The notes under the pieces: model-generated
Seen by the model: only the letters and a program-made list of their open reading frames with translations
The model's database searches: none
What the model was told of the DNA's origin: nothing
Shown: positions 12,096-23,091 of the stretch, piece after piece
Layout of the letters: every line of letters starts with the position of its first letter
Position numbering within the stretch: the stretch's first letter is position 1
Position numbers and translations under genes: made by a program
Assembly (NCBI GenBank): GCA_900095095.1
Contig: FMBT01000291.1
Location: forward strand, 310,001-374,000
Source of the DNA: Fragilariopsis cylindrus CCMP1102
Taxonomy: Eukaryota > Bacillariophyta > Bacillariophyceae > Bacillariales > Bacillariaceae
Direction: 5' to 3'
Length of the DNA: 64,000 nt

Positions 12096-12574
12096 CTAAT
12101 CATAGGCTTGGAGGAATCCTGGGCGACATCTTAATTTTTTCCTCCCTTTCGTATTGAAATTTGCGATCTAGGACATGTAGTCGGCTCTACTACTATCTTT
12201 CACATCGGCAGGAGTATTCGAGTATACATACGTGCGATTTAGATTCTTTAGAATGATCTGGTTGGTAACGTTGTTAAGAGAGGTCAAATATGTGGCAGAT
12301 GACGAAGAAGAAGAGAAAATATGAAAGACAACGCGGCTCCAATATAAGCTAAAAGAGAAAAGATAGAACTTCTATGTTTAATTCCTCGGCGTCTCTTTCT
12401 CTCTCTCTCTATTCGACAGTCATAAATCTTGCACAACAAGTAGCCGTAACTTTTGTTTTGTACGACTCGACTTACATCTTCTACGCTATCACATCAGTGT
12501 CGTAATATAATAAGATAGACGATTCATAACAATAATAAAACAATAATACTTTATATTACAGTGTGTTGTTTCGC
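12096..12574. other. convergent intergenic spacer
   Basis: This spacer lies between two gene 3' ends and includes a short CT repeat near 12397-12412. No coding signal was seen. Confidence 0.4.
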
Positions 12575-15500
12575 TTACTTAGTACCAGAGGTCGCTTCAC
12601 TCGATCGGATTCTTGATACGAATAAAGTAGCGGCCGGTTGATAACGCAGCAACGTGGCAGCTATCTCCAAATTCTGAGAAGGATCGCCTGCTATTCGAGG
12701 AAAGGTTCGAACCAAGCAACGATTCCCGAAACTATTCTTGCGGGTGCTAGTGAGGGCTAAAAGTTCCGAGTGCATATCACTAACCACCTTGTGGAGGGTA
12801 TCATCGGTTAAAAAGCATCGAGAAGACGTCTGAAATCGTCTATTGCCAAATCGATTCATACTTTGTTGGCAGCAAACCATGTATCCAACTTTTTCACGCC
12901 CGCTGGTAAGACTTTCAAAACGCTCTAAGTAGTCGCATACGCTTCGGGCAAAGGCTTCTTGGTCGCTGTCGGACATACCCGTAACCGTACGCATGATTTG
13001 ATCAAAACCCTCTCGTTCATATATATCGAATGTCGCAAAAGATGACACCGTACTACTTGCTGTAGAATTGACCGAACGATCCTGATGATCCAATAGGTAG
13101 TTTTCGTCATCGTTGTCTTCGTCTTCAACACTATCAAAATTTGTCGACGAGAAAAGTTCCGAGCTACGGACGCGTCTGACATTCGTATTTTCGCTATTCT
13201 GAATCCTGAATTTTTTAGTTTTTCGCACCACCATTTCTTCTCCCTGATTATCATCAGCAGCATCGGTTGTTTTTGTGACGAAAGCTGCGAATGCGAATGA
13301 TGATTGAAAGAAGAACATGAAGACAAGCAATAATAGTGTATTAGAAATAGATTAGAAGATATTATTTCATCGCGGTGAGTTAGATCAAGACATATACACC
13401 GAGTTGGAAAATACTTCTACTTACACTCCACGAAAAATGCCGTGAGTACGTTCACCATGATATACACCATAATACAGATAGCAAATATAAAAAAGGAATG
13501 GACGATTATCGCGCTTGAGTTGCGATCGGCATATAGAAACACTGCAGCAATCGCGTGCCAATCATTCACCACTGCAATGTTAAACATAGTAATCAATCCT
13601 TCTCTATAAGAATTGAAATTGTTCAGGCAGTAGAAAGGCGTTAATTCGGTATTTTTCATCAAAGTTTCTACGTCGATAGCTCCACCCCAAATTACCATCC
13701 CAAAGCACACAAGTATATGAATCACCGATACCACAAGCATCAAGGGACCACCCATCGCAGGCAAAACGTCAGCCGACCTTCGCACTATGTCGCGGAATAT
13801 CGGAAAGAACCGCATCACTCGAATCATATCAATAGCTCGACCAAGATGAAGAAAATCAAACGTCTCTCCTTGTTGGATCGAATTTCCGTATCCCGCAGCA
13901 TGTTGTACAATACCAACACAGGAAACAAGCGCAGCGATTAGAGCCAATCCATCGAAGAAAACGTTGAGTCTTGTAATTGGAGAAAAATTCTGAAGTTTTA
14001 GGGGGTTGATTCTGATGGCAACTTCTAATAGTCCTAGTAATGTGATTCCAATTCCAAAATAGTACTGGTGTTGGAAGGAGGTCCTCCCAATGACCGCAGT
14101 CACATAAAGAAAGTTGGCAACCGCGATTATAACTGCAAGAAATTCCACACCCATTGCTAACGGAGTTGCTGTTCGTGCTGTTCGAACGGAAGAGTTCAAG
14201 GCGCGACGAATTTTGTTACGGAACGTAGGATAATCAATAATTTGTTCATTGGTAGGGTCGACAATTTCCAACAACGCATTCATTTTTAAGACATTGTAAT
14301 GCGGCCGAACAATCTGTAAGCATTTCCTAACACTTGTGGTACTTATGTAATCCGATTGACCGTCCTTCAACAGCGCCAGAAATGCTAATCGAATTGCATC
14401 ATCTCTATCAGAAGTCGTTTGCTCGTGGACTTCTGTCACAGCTTGGATGTATGTTTGGAAAACAACAGAAAGAACCAGGGAGTGATAGTAAAACACACAA
14501 GTGATGATAAAGGTAACAAAAAATATAGAACATGACGGAGTCGTAGCGTAGATAGGCATCCAAATGCCTGGATTGTTCACCGTTGTTGATACTGTGTGGC
14601 AATTAGTGAACGAACGAGTCAGGTCAATGTGAGTCTTCCGCACATTGATTTCGTTCAAATGGATCACAAACTTTAAACTTTCTTACAACATCCAGTAATT
14701 TTATAAACAACTCACATGCAAATAGACTATACCAAGAACTTGTTATATCTTGGAAAGACTCGTATTCGTTTCCAAACATTCGACATGCAACAGCAGCGAA
14801 TGCCAATATCAAAACAAACTCGATTATCAAAACTCGAATCATGATTTGACTGATCCTCCATATAGCCTCCAGTGATTCTCTTGCCCTTGAACTGACGTAG
14901 AAGAAGACCAAAGGCTTAAAAAATGAACAGAATAGGGGAGAAGTTGATCCATTATAACCCAGATCCGTCGCGAACCCCCACCACATCCAGGTCTCTAGGC
15001 AAAGTAAAACCAGAAAAGCTACCATGGGCCGAACTAGATTCCTATCGGTATGCGTTGTATCCTCTCGAGGATCATTCCGTACATATTTTCTCTTGTAAGA
15101 ATTTCCACTGCAAAAACTACGATAACACAACTGTGCGTAATAGCTGTTGCAAGAAGATTGTGCGTGTGCGATAGAAAAAGAACAATGATAGCAAGATTAA
15201 CAAACCACCGCCATTGCCAGGAGAAGTATATTTTGTATAATACGAGTTGCCTCGCGGTTATAGTTTCGAAGCTGGAAGGTAAGGTCGCAACACGACTATC
15301 TTCGTAATCCATCAAGAAATATGCAGCGACTGCGGCAGCCATCGTTGGACTTTTAATGACAGAACAATGCCGTCTTGATGATGCCAAAATACCAGCCTCA
15401 CTATCACCGATAGAATCAAAAACACTGTAATGACTCAATTTCTCGATTTCAATACCTCCATTTGACGCCGTTGACTGTTTGAATACTGTTTCAGAGTTTG

Positions 15501-16421
15501 ATGCAGATCCCTTAAGCGGAAGATGATAGTTAGATGATATTGAACTGTCATTATTTCCCGCGTCATATACCCCATAACTTGCTCTCTTCGATGTGCTGCT
15601 AATAAGAGGACTATTTTCAAGAGACGAACGGTCTAAATCTTTTAGAGCTGAATGTTGTGAAGTACGATCACCATCTCTCAAATTCATCATTGGTTGTGGG
15701 TACTCTGTCACGACATTTGATGATTTCCGACGATGTCCTGACGGCTTTTTTTCTGTACTACGTCGTCGATTCTTTTTATTATCCTTCTTATGTTGGATTC
15801 AGTTGGGGAATGAAAAGCCTGGGTCATCATTTCCATCCACCTACCAAGTATAGGACGACTATTTTTTTCAATTTTGAACGCGGTAGTAGTTGGCAGGGAA
15901 TCTTTCTTCGAATCACCAATTACATCGCATTCAAAATCAGAAGAGAACACATCGCTAGCAATTTCCGATGTAGCTGTGAAACGGACAATTTTACAAGATT
16001 TATTTCCTCCCTCTTTTTCCATTTCTCGGAAAACAGATTGTCCAGAATCATTCCTGGTCCTACTAGTACGACGATGATTATCCGATGATTCTTTTGCAGA
16101 TGTTTTAAGAATATTATTTTTCTTTCCCATATTGTCTAAAAGACTCGGTGGTGAGCTGCGATAATGATTATCTTGCGGCAGAAAATAATTATCTGCATCA
16201 TCACTTGAATACTCGAAAACGCTTTCTAAATATCCGCTCTCATTGTCGTCAAAGGTAATATCGGACAGTCTCGATTCGGTAGAGCTGGTTCGATTTTGAA
16301 ATGTTTGACGGCCTGGCGGCGGTGGTGGTGGTGTGGTGGTGGCGCGGCGGTGGTGGTGAAGTACTGCTGTCGTGGTAGGGGTGGGGAGATGGATGATCCT
16401 CTGAAGTTGGTAGAGCTGCAT
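12575..16421 (-). CDS. two-pore-type voltage-gated cation channel (long TPC paralogue), two frameshifts
   Basis: Three exons: 16421-14716, 14591-13425 and 13284-12575, with phase 1 at both junctions. It has two six-helix ion-transport domains. Pore I reads SLFA then STTVNNPGIWMPIY across the first junction; pore II reads NIAVVNDWHAIAAVFLY. Both match TPC channels, which release cations from vacuole or endolysosome and in plants are opened by voltage and calcium. The linker between domains resembles degenerate EF hands. The N-terminus (about 420 residues longer than in the paralogue at 41.9 kb) is disordered, with His/Pro/Thr runs. Two one-base losses break the frame: near 15074-15080 (after EILTREN) and in a seven-T run at 15746-15752. 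Correcting both gives exactly 1194 aa. A start at 16476 is an alternative but would need a third shift. Confidence 0.8.
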
Positions 16422-16476
16422 CCACCAACTTTTGTTGTCTTCGAGAATGGCGTTGCTTCCGGCTGGATGATGGCAT

Positions 16477-16863
16477 ATTATATTATTCTTTAAGTTTATT
16501 TTTTTAATTGCGACTTATCTCTATCGTGTTCGAGTTTTATAATTTTCTCCGATGCTACAAACCTATCAAAAAATTCTTAAATGATGGATATGTATGCATG
16601 TATGATAGATCAAACTCCTATAATGATAACTCGGCAAGAAAAGGGATGCATACAACTGAATTGAATCCACCCACCCGACTACCGTACCGTATTTTGTCAA
16701 TGCTCTTTCGCCAAGTACTGTACGCAGAGCGGGGAAGGAGACGGCGCGAGTGGCGGTTTTGGTGATTGATCAAAATCTATATTGCGGTGGTGTTGGGATA
16801 TGTTGTCTGTGGTACTGTACCAGCCAGCATTAACAATTTGTTTTGTTGTTGTGTCGTCTACGG
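16477..16863. other. divergent upstream region
   Basis: Probable promoter DNA between the minus-strand channel and the putative plus-strand exon at 16864. No motif could be assigned. Confidence 0.3.
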
Positions 16864-17053
16864 TATGACAAGAAGAACGTACTTGGTTATTGTGCTTCTA
16901 ATTGTTCAAACATCAGCAAATCGATTCTTACTTTCTCATACTTCTGCTCGTATTTCTGAAAAAGCTTACTTAACGAAAGTTCGAAGAGAAGCGCCTTTCT
17001 TGTCTCAAACGGTGACACATTTTGGAACTTCTAGCATTTTTTGTTCAAGATGA
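16864..17053 (+). CDS. putative first exon with signal peptide
   Basis: An ATG at 16864 opens a 62-residue frame beginning MTRRTYLVIVLLIVQTSANR. This has a short basic start, a hydrophobic core and a small-residue cleavage site, followed by a basic Ser/Thr-rich stretch. It looks like an ER signal with a transit-like tail, as in diatom plastid or secreted proteins. The frame stops at 17053, so it must be spliced if real; a GTGACA at 17012 could be the donor. The likely partner is the exon beginning near 17395. Family unknown. Confidence 0.3.
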
Positions 17054-17394
17054 AAAATTATATTATTGCCCTCAAAATTGGCGGACAGCGCAGGCAGGCT
17101 CTGGCCTAGTAAAACCGATAAAGAATTTTCTTGAATCAAACATTTTAGAATATTTTGTCACAAGCAAAGGAAAACGTTAAAAAACGACGTTGTGTATATT
17201 TATTCAGAGAATCCAATCAATCCAAACAAAAAGTGTAACAACAAGAGATAATAAGAGATGTGGTTGTAGCTTATAAACTTGTCCAGTAGAAAAAGATATG
17301 ATTCTACTTTTGTTTGTGGATGTTATGTTCTTGTCATCCATCCTCTACCCACATTCACTACTAGTGACATGACTCATCTCTGCATTTCACATAG
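17054..17394. other. unassigned stretch, possible intron
   Basis: No conserved frame was seen. It ends at TTTCACATAG, a plausible splice acceptor exactly where the downstream frame opens. Confidence 0.3.
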
Positions 17395-18477
17395 ATTTTA
17401 TTCACCTGTTCATCATTTACTAGTAGCATCCGTAATAATACAACAACAAGCACTGTTGGAACAACAGAATTATTTACTGTTACAAAAAGTCATGGCAATC
17501 CACCCGCGGGACAAATAAGATATCCCTCCAAGATTCGTGGAGGTGTACCATACCCGTGGGAACAAGCCATCTATGCTGGAGATGATGATAAGAGTGTTGA
17601 AATATGGTTGCGGCGTATTACACCCCCAAATACAAAAACATATACAAATACAAGTAATACAACCACAACAATAACAATGACAGAAGAGTATGATGACGAT
17701 GACGGTGAATTCTATAGCAACAATGCTCCTTCCAAATCGGTAGTCCGATTAATCTTTGATGATTATTTATGGATTGGATCTACAGAAGGAAAATCTCTTT
17801 CGAATAATGGGGGTAGTGGATGTGTCAAAGTCAATAACAATAACGATAACGACAAAAGTAACAACAAAGATAACAATAGTGACGATAACAGCATCAATAG
17901 TAGTGAAGACTTGTTTTATTTAGTCGTTTTTGGAAGTGACAATCGAGGAATCACCAATTACGAGGATTATAATGAAACTATGGCATCGTCATCGTCGTCG
18001 TCGTCGAATTCGAATTCGAATTCTAATTTAAATCAATCAACAACGTATGTGAAGACAATTAATGAGCGTACCGATGATCTATCATTTTACTTTGTTACCA
18101 CGAATTCAATATTTAATGATCCATCTCTTGGTTGTAATCGAAGAGGTGCCGTGGCAAGTGTTGAACTTATTCGGCAACAACAACAACAAGAAGATGAAGA
18201 AGAAGAAGATGAAGAACAAGAACAAGAAGAGGAACGAACAACAACAATGATATCCCTATCACCATCAACATCACCAATGACACCAACAATAACAGTAACA
18301 AATATTCGACCATCATTGCCACCATCTGCATTTCCAGTTAATGCTGCTACAAGAACAGAAATTCCATCATCATTCTGGTCTTGTCGTGGCTGTAACGACG
18401 ACGACGACGACGACAATATATATATGACGAGTGGGGACCGTGTTCCTCCTTCTCGAAACCAATTCTATTATTACTGA
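17395..18477 (+). CDS. hypothetical low-complexity protein (internal/3' exon)
   Basis: The frame is open from a candidate acceptor (ACATAG at 17389-17394) to TGA at 18475-18477, with no ATG near its start; 360 residues are visible. Two ordered islands stand out: RGGVPYPWEQAIYAGDDDKSVE near the start, and SVVRLIFDDYLWIG followed later by EDLFYLVVFGSDNRGI. The rest is Asn/Asp runs, a Ser run, a Glu/Gln-rich acidic run and a Thr/Pro/Ser stretch. Ordered islands separated by triplet-repeat expansions are typical of spliced genes in this window. No family recognised. Confidence 0.5.
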   Translation: MLFTCSSFTSSIRNNTTTSTVGTTELFTVTKSHGNPPAGQIRYPSKIRGGVPYPWEQAIYAGDDDKSVEIWLRRITPPNTKTYTNTSNTTTTITMTEEYDDDDGEFYSNNAPSKSVVRLIFDDYLWIGSTEGKSLSNNGGSGCVKVNNNNDNDKSNNKDNNSDDNSINSSEDLFYLVVFGSDNRGITNYEDYNETMASSSSSSSNSNSNSNLNQSTTYVKTINERTDDLSFYFVTTNSIFNDPSLGCNRRGAVASVELIRQQQQQEDEEEEDEEQEQEEERTTTMISLSPSTSPMTPTITVTNIRPSLPPSAFPVNAATRTEIPSSFWSCRGCNDDDDDDNIYMTSGDRVPPSRNQFYYY

Positions 18478-18494
18478 CGTACGTACGTACGTAC
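18477..18494. repeat. (ACGT)n microsatellite
   Basis: Four and a half ACGT units follow directly on the stop codon. The run is self-complementary and could form a small hairpin in the 3' UTR. Confidence 0.9.
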
Positions 18495-19425
18495 TACTCC
18501 CTAATAGATCTCTACCAACAACAAACAAACAGACAACACCACTACCATAATTAATGATAGTGTGTAGTTCAGTTAAATTAAATCAAGTTAAGTCAAATTA
18601 AATGAAATAAGTTGATTCGTATTGTACGTAAAATGAAAAAGCAAAAAAGCAATTAATATCGATCAAGAGTTAAGATAGAGATATCCCCCCACCAAAATGG
18701 AGAGACCATGCATGATGTGTTGTAAAAAAAATAAGATTGGATAAAATATAACAACCAATGAAGTTATGGTTGTGTGGTAAGGTATTAGGACTATACTACT
18801 GTACTGTACATACAGTGACTACGTCGTGCATCGCTGAAGTTGTTGAAATTGAGAAGATTTATATAATTTTGGGAGAAAAAAGTCAGGATCAATAATATTG
18901 CTAATGAAACAATAAGTTAGTTCATGTAATCCGTTTTAAAGATTTTATTCTGTTCACGTCGAACAATATTTACTATGCTAAACGTACTATATGGTTATAG
19001 ACTAGACTAGGCTAGATTAGATAGAGTTGTGCAAGATAAGAATGGATAGGAGACTACTATAGAACAGAAAAATAATGATAAAAGTGCAATAGATACTACA
19101 TATTACAACAGTGAGAGACAACATAGTACATACAGTATATACACCATACAGTATATTGTGGTTGATGTAAGGTCAACAAATTAAATTGTAGTAGTAATAA
19201 TATATAATATTGTCATTTAATTATATTAGTAGGTACACGTACACGTACTATTAATGGTAATGCATGGCATTGCTACTTAGGATGGTGTGTGTGGGCCAAC
19301 GATACTGCTCCACTCCACTCCACCAAGTACCGCAAGGCAAGGCACTGTGTTGTTTGTTGGATTGGATATCCCAATTGTTATTGTTGATGTTGAGTTCTGT
19401 CTTCAAACAATCTATACATCATCTT
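18478..19425. other. convergent intergenic spacer, 0.95 kb
   Basis: AT-rich DNA with short degenerate repeats of TAAATTAAATCAAGT type (near 18575-18610) and TACAGTATATACACC type (near 19130-19160). Nothing coding was seen. Confidence 0.4.
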
Positions 19426-19880
19426 TTACAGTACAGTGACGGTAATTGTTTTGGCGAATTCTTTTCCGTAGGATTCGTGCAACGCATTGGCAAACTGGAG
19501 TGTGAGCTTGTGTGTGCCCGGTTCCAATTCGATCTCCCCTTCCGCTTGTGCTTTTCCGTAATGTTTGTGGGTCGCATCCATAGGAATGACGGTGCCCTTG
19601 GCCGTAAATCCTTTGCCTTCGGTATCGTCGATGATGACGTGGTGATGGCCGGTGCCTTCAATGAGCCCATCTTTCGCGGCCGAGAGCTCGAAGCCGGTGA
19701 GGTCGAACTTGTAGGTAAATATGCGTGGCACGGTGTCGCCGTTTTTAACGTTGGAAAAGTTCACAGTACCTTTCGTGCCCTTGGCGTTCGCGTACGAAGG
19801 GGACAATGTCGTGGCAGCGAGTGTCGCCGCGGTGGTGGCGCAAGCACCGAAAAAATGGCGGCGGGAGTCTTGTAATGCCG

Positions 19881-19911
<31 letters not shown>

Positions 19912-20013
19912 GTGCCCTTGGTGAACGTACACATCGGAGGATCGAGCAGCAGGAACAGGAGCAAACGGTTCCACAACAAAGAACAACGCAAAAAGGAGCA
20001 ACAGTCGCAACAT
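19426..20013 (-). CDS. DUF4399-type protein with plastid and thylakoid-lumen targeting
   Basis: Single exon, 195 aa, ATG at 20013. Three targeting layers can be read. First is a hydrophobic ER signal (MLRLLLLFALFFVV) ending at EPFAPVPA, where Phe at the cleavage point matches the ASAFAP-type motif of diatom plastid presequences. Next comes a Ser-rich transit stretch with a ten-residue Ser run. Last is a twin-arginine signal RRHFFGACATTAATLAATT ending SYANA, for Tat export into the thylakoid lumen. The mature part has the DUF4399 core: sequence like GTVNFSNVKNGDTV, then a GTGHHHVIID motif, then an acidic LELEPGTHKLTLQFA end. The function of this fold in plastids is unknown; bacterial relatives are periplasmic. 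The start was chosen because it alone begins with the signal peptide. Confidence 0.85.
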
Positions 20014-20547
20014 GGTTAGTAGGTTTGGTTCGGTTCGGTTTGGTTGTTTGGATACGGTTTCGGGAGTAATAATGAGTAATGGAGAAGATTTGTTGTACAG
20101 ACAGTATTCGCCAGCTTCAATCTTTGTCGCGATTGCAACAAATCGGCATGTGTCATACACGGGCATGGAAATACGACATGTTGGTCAAAATGCAATGTTC
20201 TTTGTGTTCTGGAGGCAAGAATAAGGTAAGTATGAGGGATCATACCTGTTGATGTGTCAATATTATTATTCGTCCGTACATCAATAGATTCTGATTGGTT
20301 CTTGTCTTTGCGTGGCTTTTTGCAGATAGAGGCGAAGCATCTGATGTTCACCATCAGTGATTCAGTCCCATAAATATTGAAACACGTACGCCTCAATGAT
20401 CGACATACAGTACCTGAACTAAACAGAAGCTACAGTACTCCCATTTGGGCACGCCTGCTCCTGATCAGGTGAAATATATAAACAGCTGTACTACCAATAC
20501 CATGATTGAAGATTCTTAAAATCAGGACAAGGACAAGGGTGTGCCAT
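20014..20547. other. upstream region of DUF4399 gene, left flank of repeat island
   Basis: Promoter-side DNA with GGTTCGGTT repeats near 20025-20050. No supported gene. The five bases 20548-20552 (GTCCT) are the left target duplication of the outer retrotransposon. Confidence 0.4.
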
Positions 20548-20552
20548 GTCCT

Positions 20553-20827
20553 TGTTGAGCTACGATATAGCGTATACTTTGGTTATTAACTAATGTCTAA
20601 AGTTATTATGAGCTATCTATCTTAGCATCCAAACTGGCTTGTTGGATCCTATTGCAACTGTCTAACTCACTCCGTACGCTATTCTAGCTAATGAGTGGTT
20701 GATATTCAGTTGGTTTGAATAGGTCAAGCTCGCCTGGTGGCAACTGGCTGGCTGGGCTGTTGTATTTGAATACTCTCTAGTAACGGGTTTGCGCGCCCCA
20801 CTCGCTAGTGACTTGAGTATTTCATCA
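20553..20827 (-). repeat. 3' LTR of outer copia element
   Basis: 275 bp, starting TGTTGAGCTACG and ending TTTCATCA on the plus strand. As far as I can read it is identical to 35704-35978. The pol frame runs into it for about 55 codons. Confidence 0.95.
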
Positions 20828-22668
20828 CACCCTTGCAGTGTAGCTGGGCTTTTGCCTTCTTCATATAGATATATTGGTCTTAGTGCTCTGTGTACTGATG
20901 TTGGTTGTACTTTTGATTGGTAGTCTGCTAGATTTATTTCCCCTGGGGCCCAAAATACTTTGAGTTGTTTCTTTTCAACTCGATCCTGTACCCAGTAAAA
21001 TCTCATGTCCATTGACTTTGATGCTTTCTGTTTAACTGTCTTGTTCATTATTCCATCGGCTGTGCTGTTGTCTGTTCGCATTGGTGTTGGTGGCTGTGGA
21101 TGTTTCAATTCTTCTAACGTTGTTCTCATTGGCATCACTTCTTTTGCATTCATGTATAGGGCTCCACATTCTGCTTCTGCTGCTGATTGCATAACTGCTT
21201 TGATGACCTTTGCTAAGATGAAAATTGCTCCATTGAACAGTAGTCCATCCATGTCTCCTAGATAGTGGTATCCTGATGCTCTGCTTCTTGATTTTGGTGC
21301 TACTTGGTAGGCTGCATCGCTGTCGACTGTTAATATCATATCACTTGCTCTGTAGATAATTTTGCTTCTGGATGAGTGGCACAGTAGTTTAGGAAGTATT
21401 CTAGTGCATCTTGTGTTTCTTGTGTTCCTTTTGTTGCTGCAATGCATAATTCATTTAGTGTATGATGCATGGTCCCATCAATTCCTCGACATGTATATAG
21501 AAATTTTCCACATACTTTCTGTATTGTTTCTATTTGCTTTGGTGATAGTTTTTCTGATATATCTGTCTTTCATACTGTACTTTTTGTCCAAATTCTGGTT
21601 GGTGAAACTTGGCTGGTGCATCAATGGTTTGGTTGGTTTCTTGTGTTGGAATTCTTTTAGTGCTTTGATCACATAACCTTCATTGATAAGATTACTCTCC
21701 TTTTTCATAATTCCAGTCTAAATCAATTCCAATATACTTGGACCCAGTCCAATCAACTTTGACTGGATAATTGGCTTTGATTGCGTTGATTAAGTGTCTG
21801 CATCATCTTTGTTGAAGTATTGTACACCAAAATCATCCACTACTAATGTGAATGTCGTCTTTCTTGTTTCGTGTTCCCACAGACCTGGAGTTCTTTTCAC
21901 TTGATGGTATCCTATGGTGCTAGGTTTTTGATTAGTCCTGATTGGCTAGGTATCCTGATTGTGCTAGGCCATATATTGCTCCTGTTATTTCCATGTAGAC
22001 GTATCCATTTTCATCAACATATGCATCAGTATTGTACTCTTGTTGTATTTCTTTTGGTACTAGGTCGATGTGGATCCTCATATATTCTGGTGATAGTAAC
22101 TTGGTGTTCAAGTACATATTTCCAATATCAATACATAAGTATTTTGCTCCTAATCTTGCTCTTGAGATGGTACTGTTGAGATGGATCTTGATGGTCTCTA
22201 ACCCTGCAGTTTCGGTGCTTGTCTTTCCTTCATAATCATCCAATCTATCTCCTCCTGCTGTCATCCTTGTGCGATGAATTTCAGCTTTTTGTAATCGAAT
22301 TTCACTGACAAATCTGCATAGGTGATCTTTTTGTTCTTGGGGATATCTTTCTTGTGGATTAAGTGCATTGTATCAGTGCCTTCTATTCGATCTTCTTCCT
22401 TCCTTGTCTTACCTACTCCTTGCATTGTTCTTCCAAATTCATTTGCTCCGGATAGTTGCCACTGTTTTCTAATTTCTGGATCCGAATGGTTGATTAGATG
22501 CCTGTATTCTAACATTTTGGATGTTACTTCATCGAATACGGGCATTGCATGGTGTAGTGGTAGGTCTGAATCGTTGAATGCATTGAATGCCATCTTCATT
22601 GCTTCTCTTTTTGTTGATGCGGACTTAGCCTGTAGGCTTGATCTTGTTAATCTTTTCATTTGGTCCAT
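20828..22668 (-). pseudogene. outer element reverse transcriptase-RNase H, broken
   Basis: Read downwards from 22668 are the connection region (HKKDIPKNKKITYADLSVKF), the RT start with STETAGLETIKIHLNS, the first catalytic Asp in CIDIGNMYLNT, an AIYGLAQSG block, the catalytic pair in VVDDFG near 21840, the SKYIGIDLDW block and the RNase H core (VDSDAAY, AEAECGALY, RTDNSTADG, LADYQSK). These pieces lie in different frames, with breaks near 22262, 21930, 21710 and 21450. No single intact polymerase is encoded. All catalytic aspartates I could check are still present, so decay is recent or partly an assembly artefact. Confidence 0.85.
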
Positions 22669-22993
22669 TTCTGTATTGGCTGTAATGATATACTTTTCGA
22701 CTGTCTGTGCCTTAGCTCCTCCGAATCACCATCATCATATTCATCATGTAGTACTCTCTATCTTGTCGTAGATGTAATAATCCCATTGTGATTGGTCTTT
22801 TGAATGATTTTCTAATCCTAGTACCAAGGTATGTGGTAATATTTCCTCTGCAATTCGCGATAATTTAGTCCTTAATGCACTGGGTCCTTCACAATTTCTG
22901 GAAATCGCACTGATTTAGTCTTTTTCTACTGGACCGTTCCTATTTGGAACAGATTTAGTTCTAATCTGTTTAGTACTCGTTGTAATCGATCTG

Positions 22994-23061
22994 TTGTTGT
23001 TGTTGTTGTTGTTGTTGTTACTGCCACCCTTGGAGATTGATTAGGTTGTTGTTGTTGTTTA
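22994..23061. repeat. (GTT)n repeats inside outer element
   Basis: Two GTT runs, 22994-23017 and 23047-23060, are separated by a short sequence containing CACCCTTGGAG, which itself recurs at 23067. They lie in the integrase-RT spacer and code Asn/Gln-type runs in the element sense. Confidence 0.8.
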
Positions 23062-23091
23062 CATCCACCCTTGGAGCTGCCACAGCAGTTT

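Noticed and set aside
20016-20396. 126-codon minus-strand frame upstream of the DUF4399 gene
   Set aside because: It overlaps that gene's promoter region, has no recognisable motif and a composition unlike a folded protein.
22994-23061. Possible CRISPR-like or tandem array from GTT repeats
   Set aside because: Plain triplet microsatellites with no regular spacers, inside a retrotransposon.
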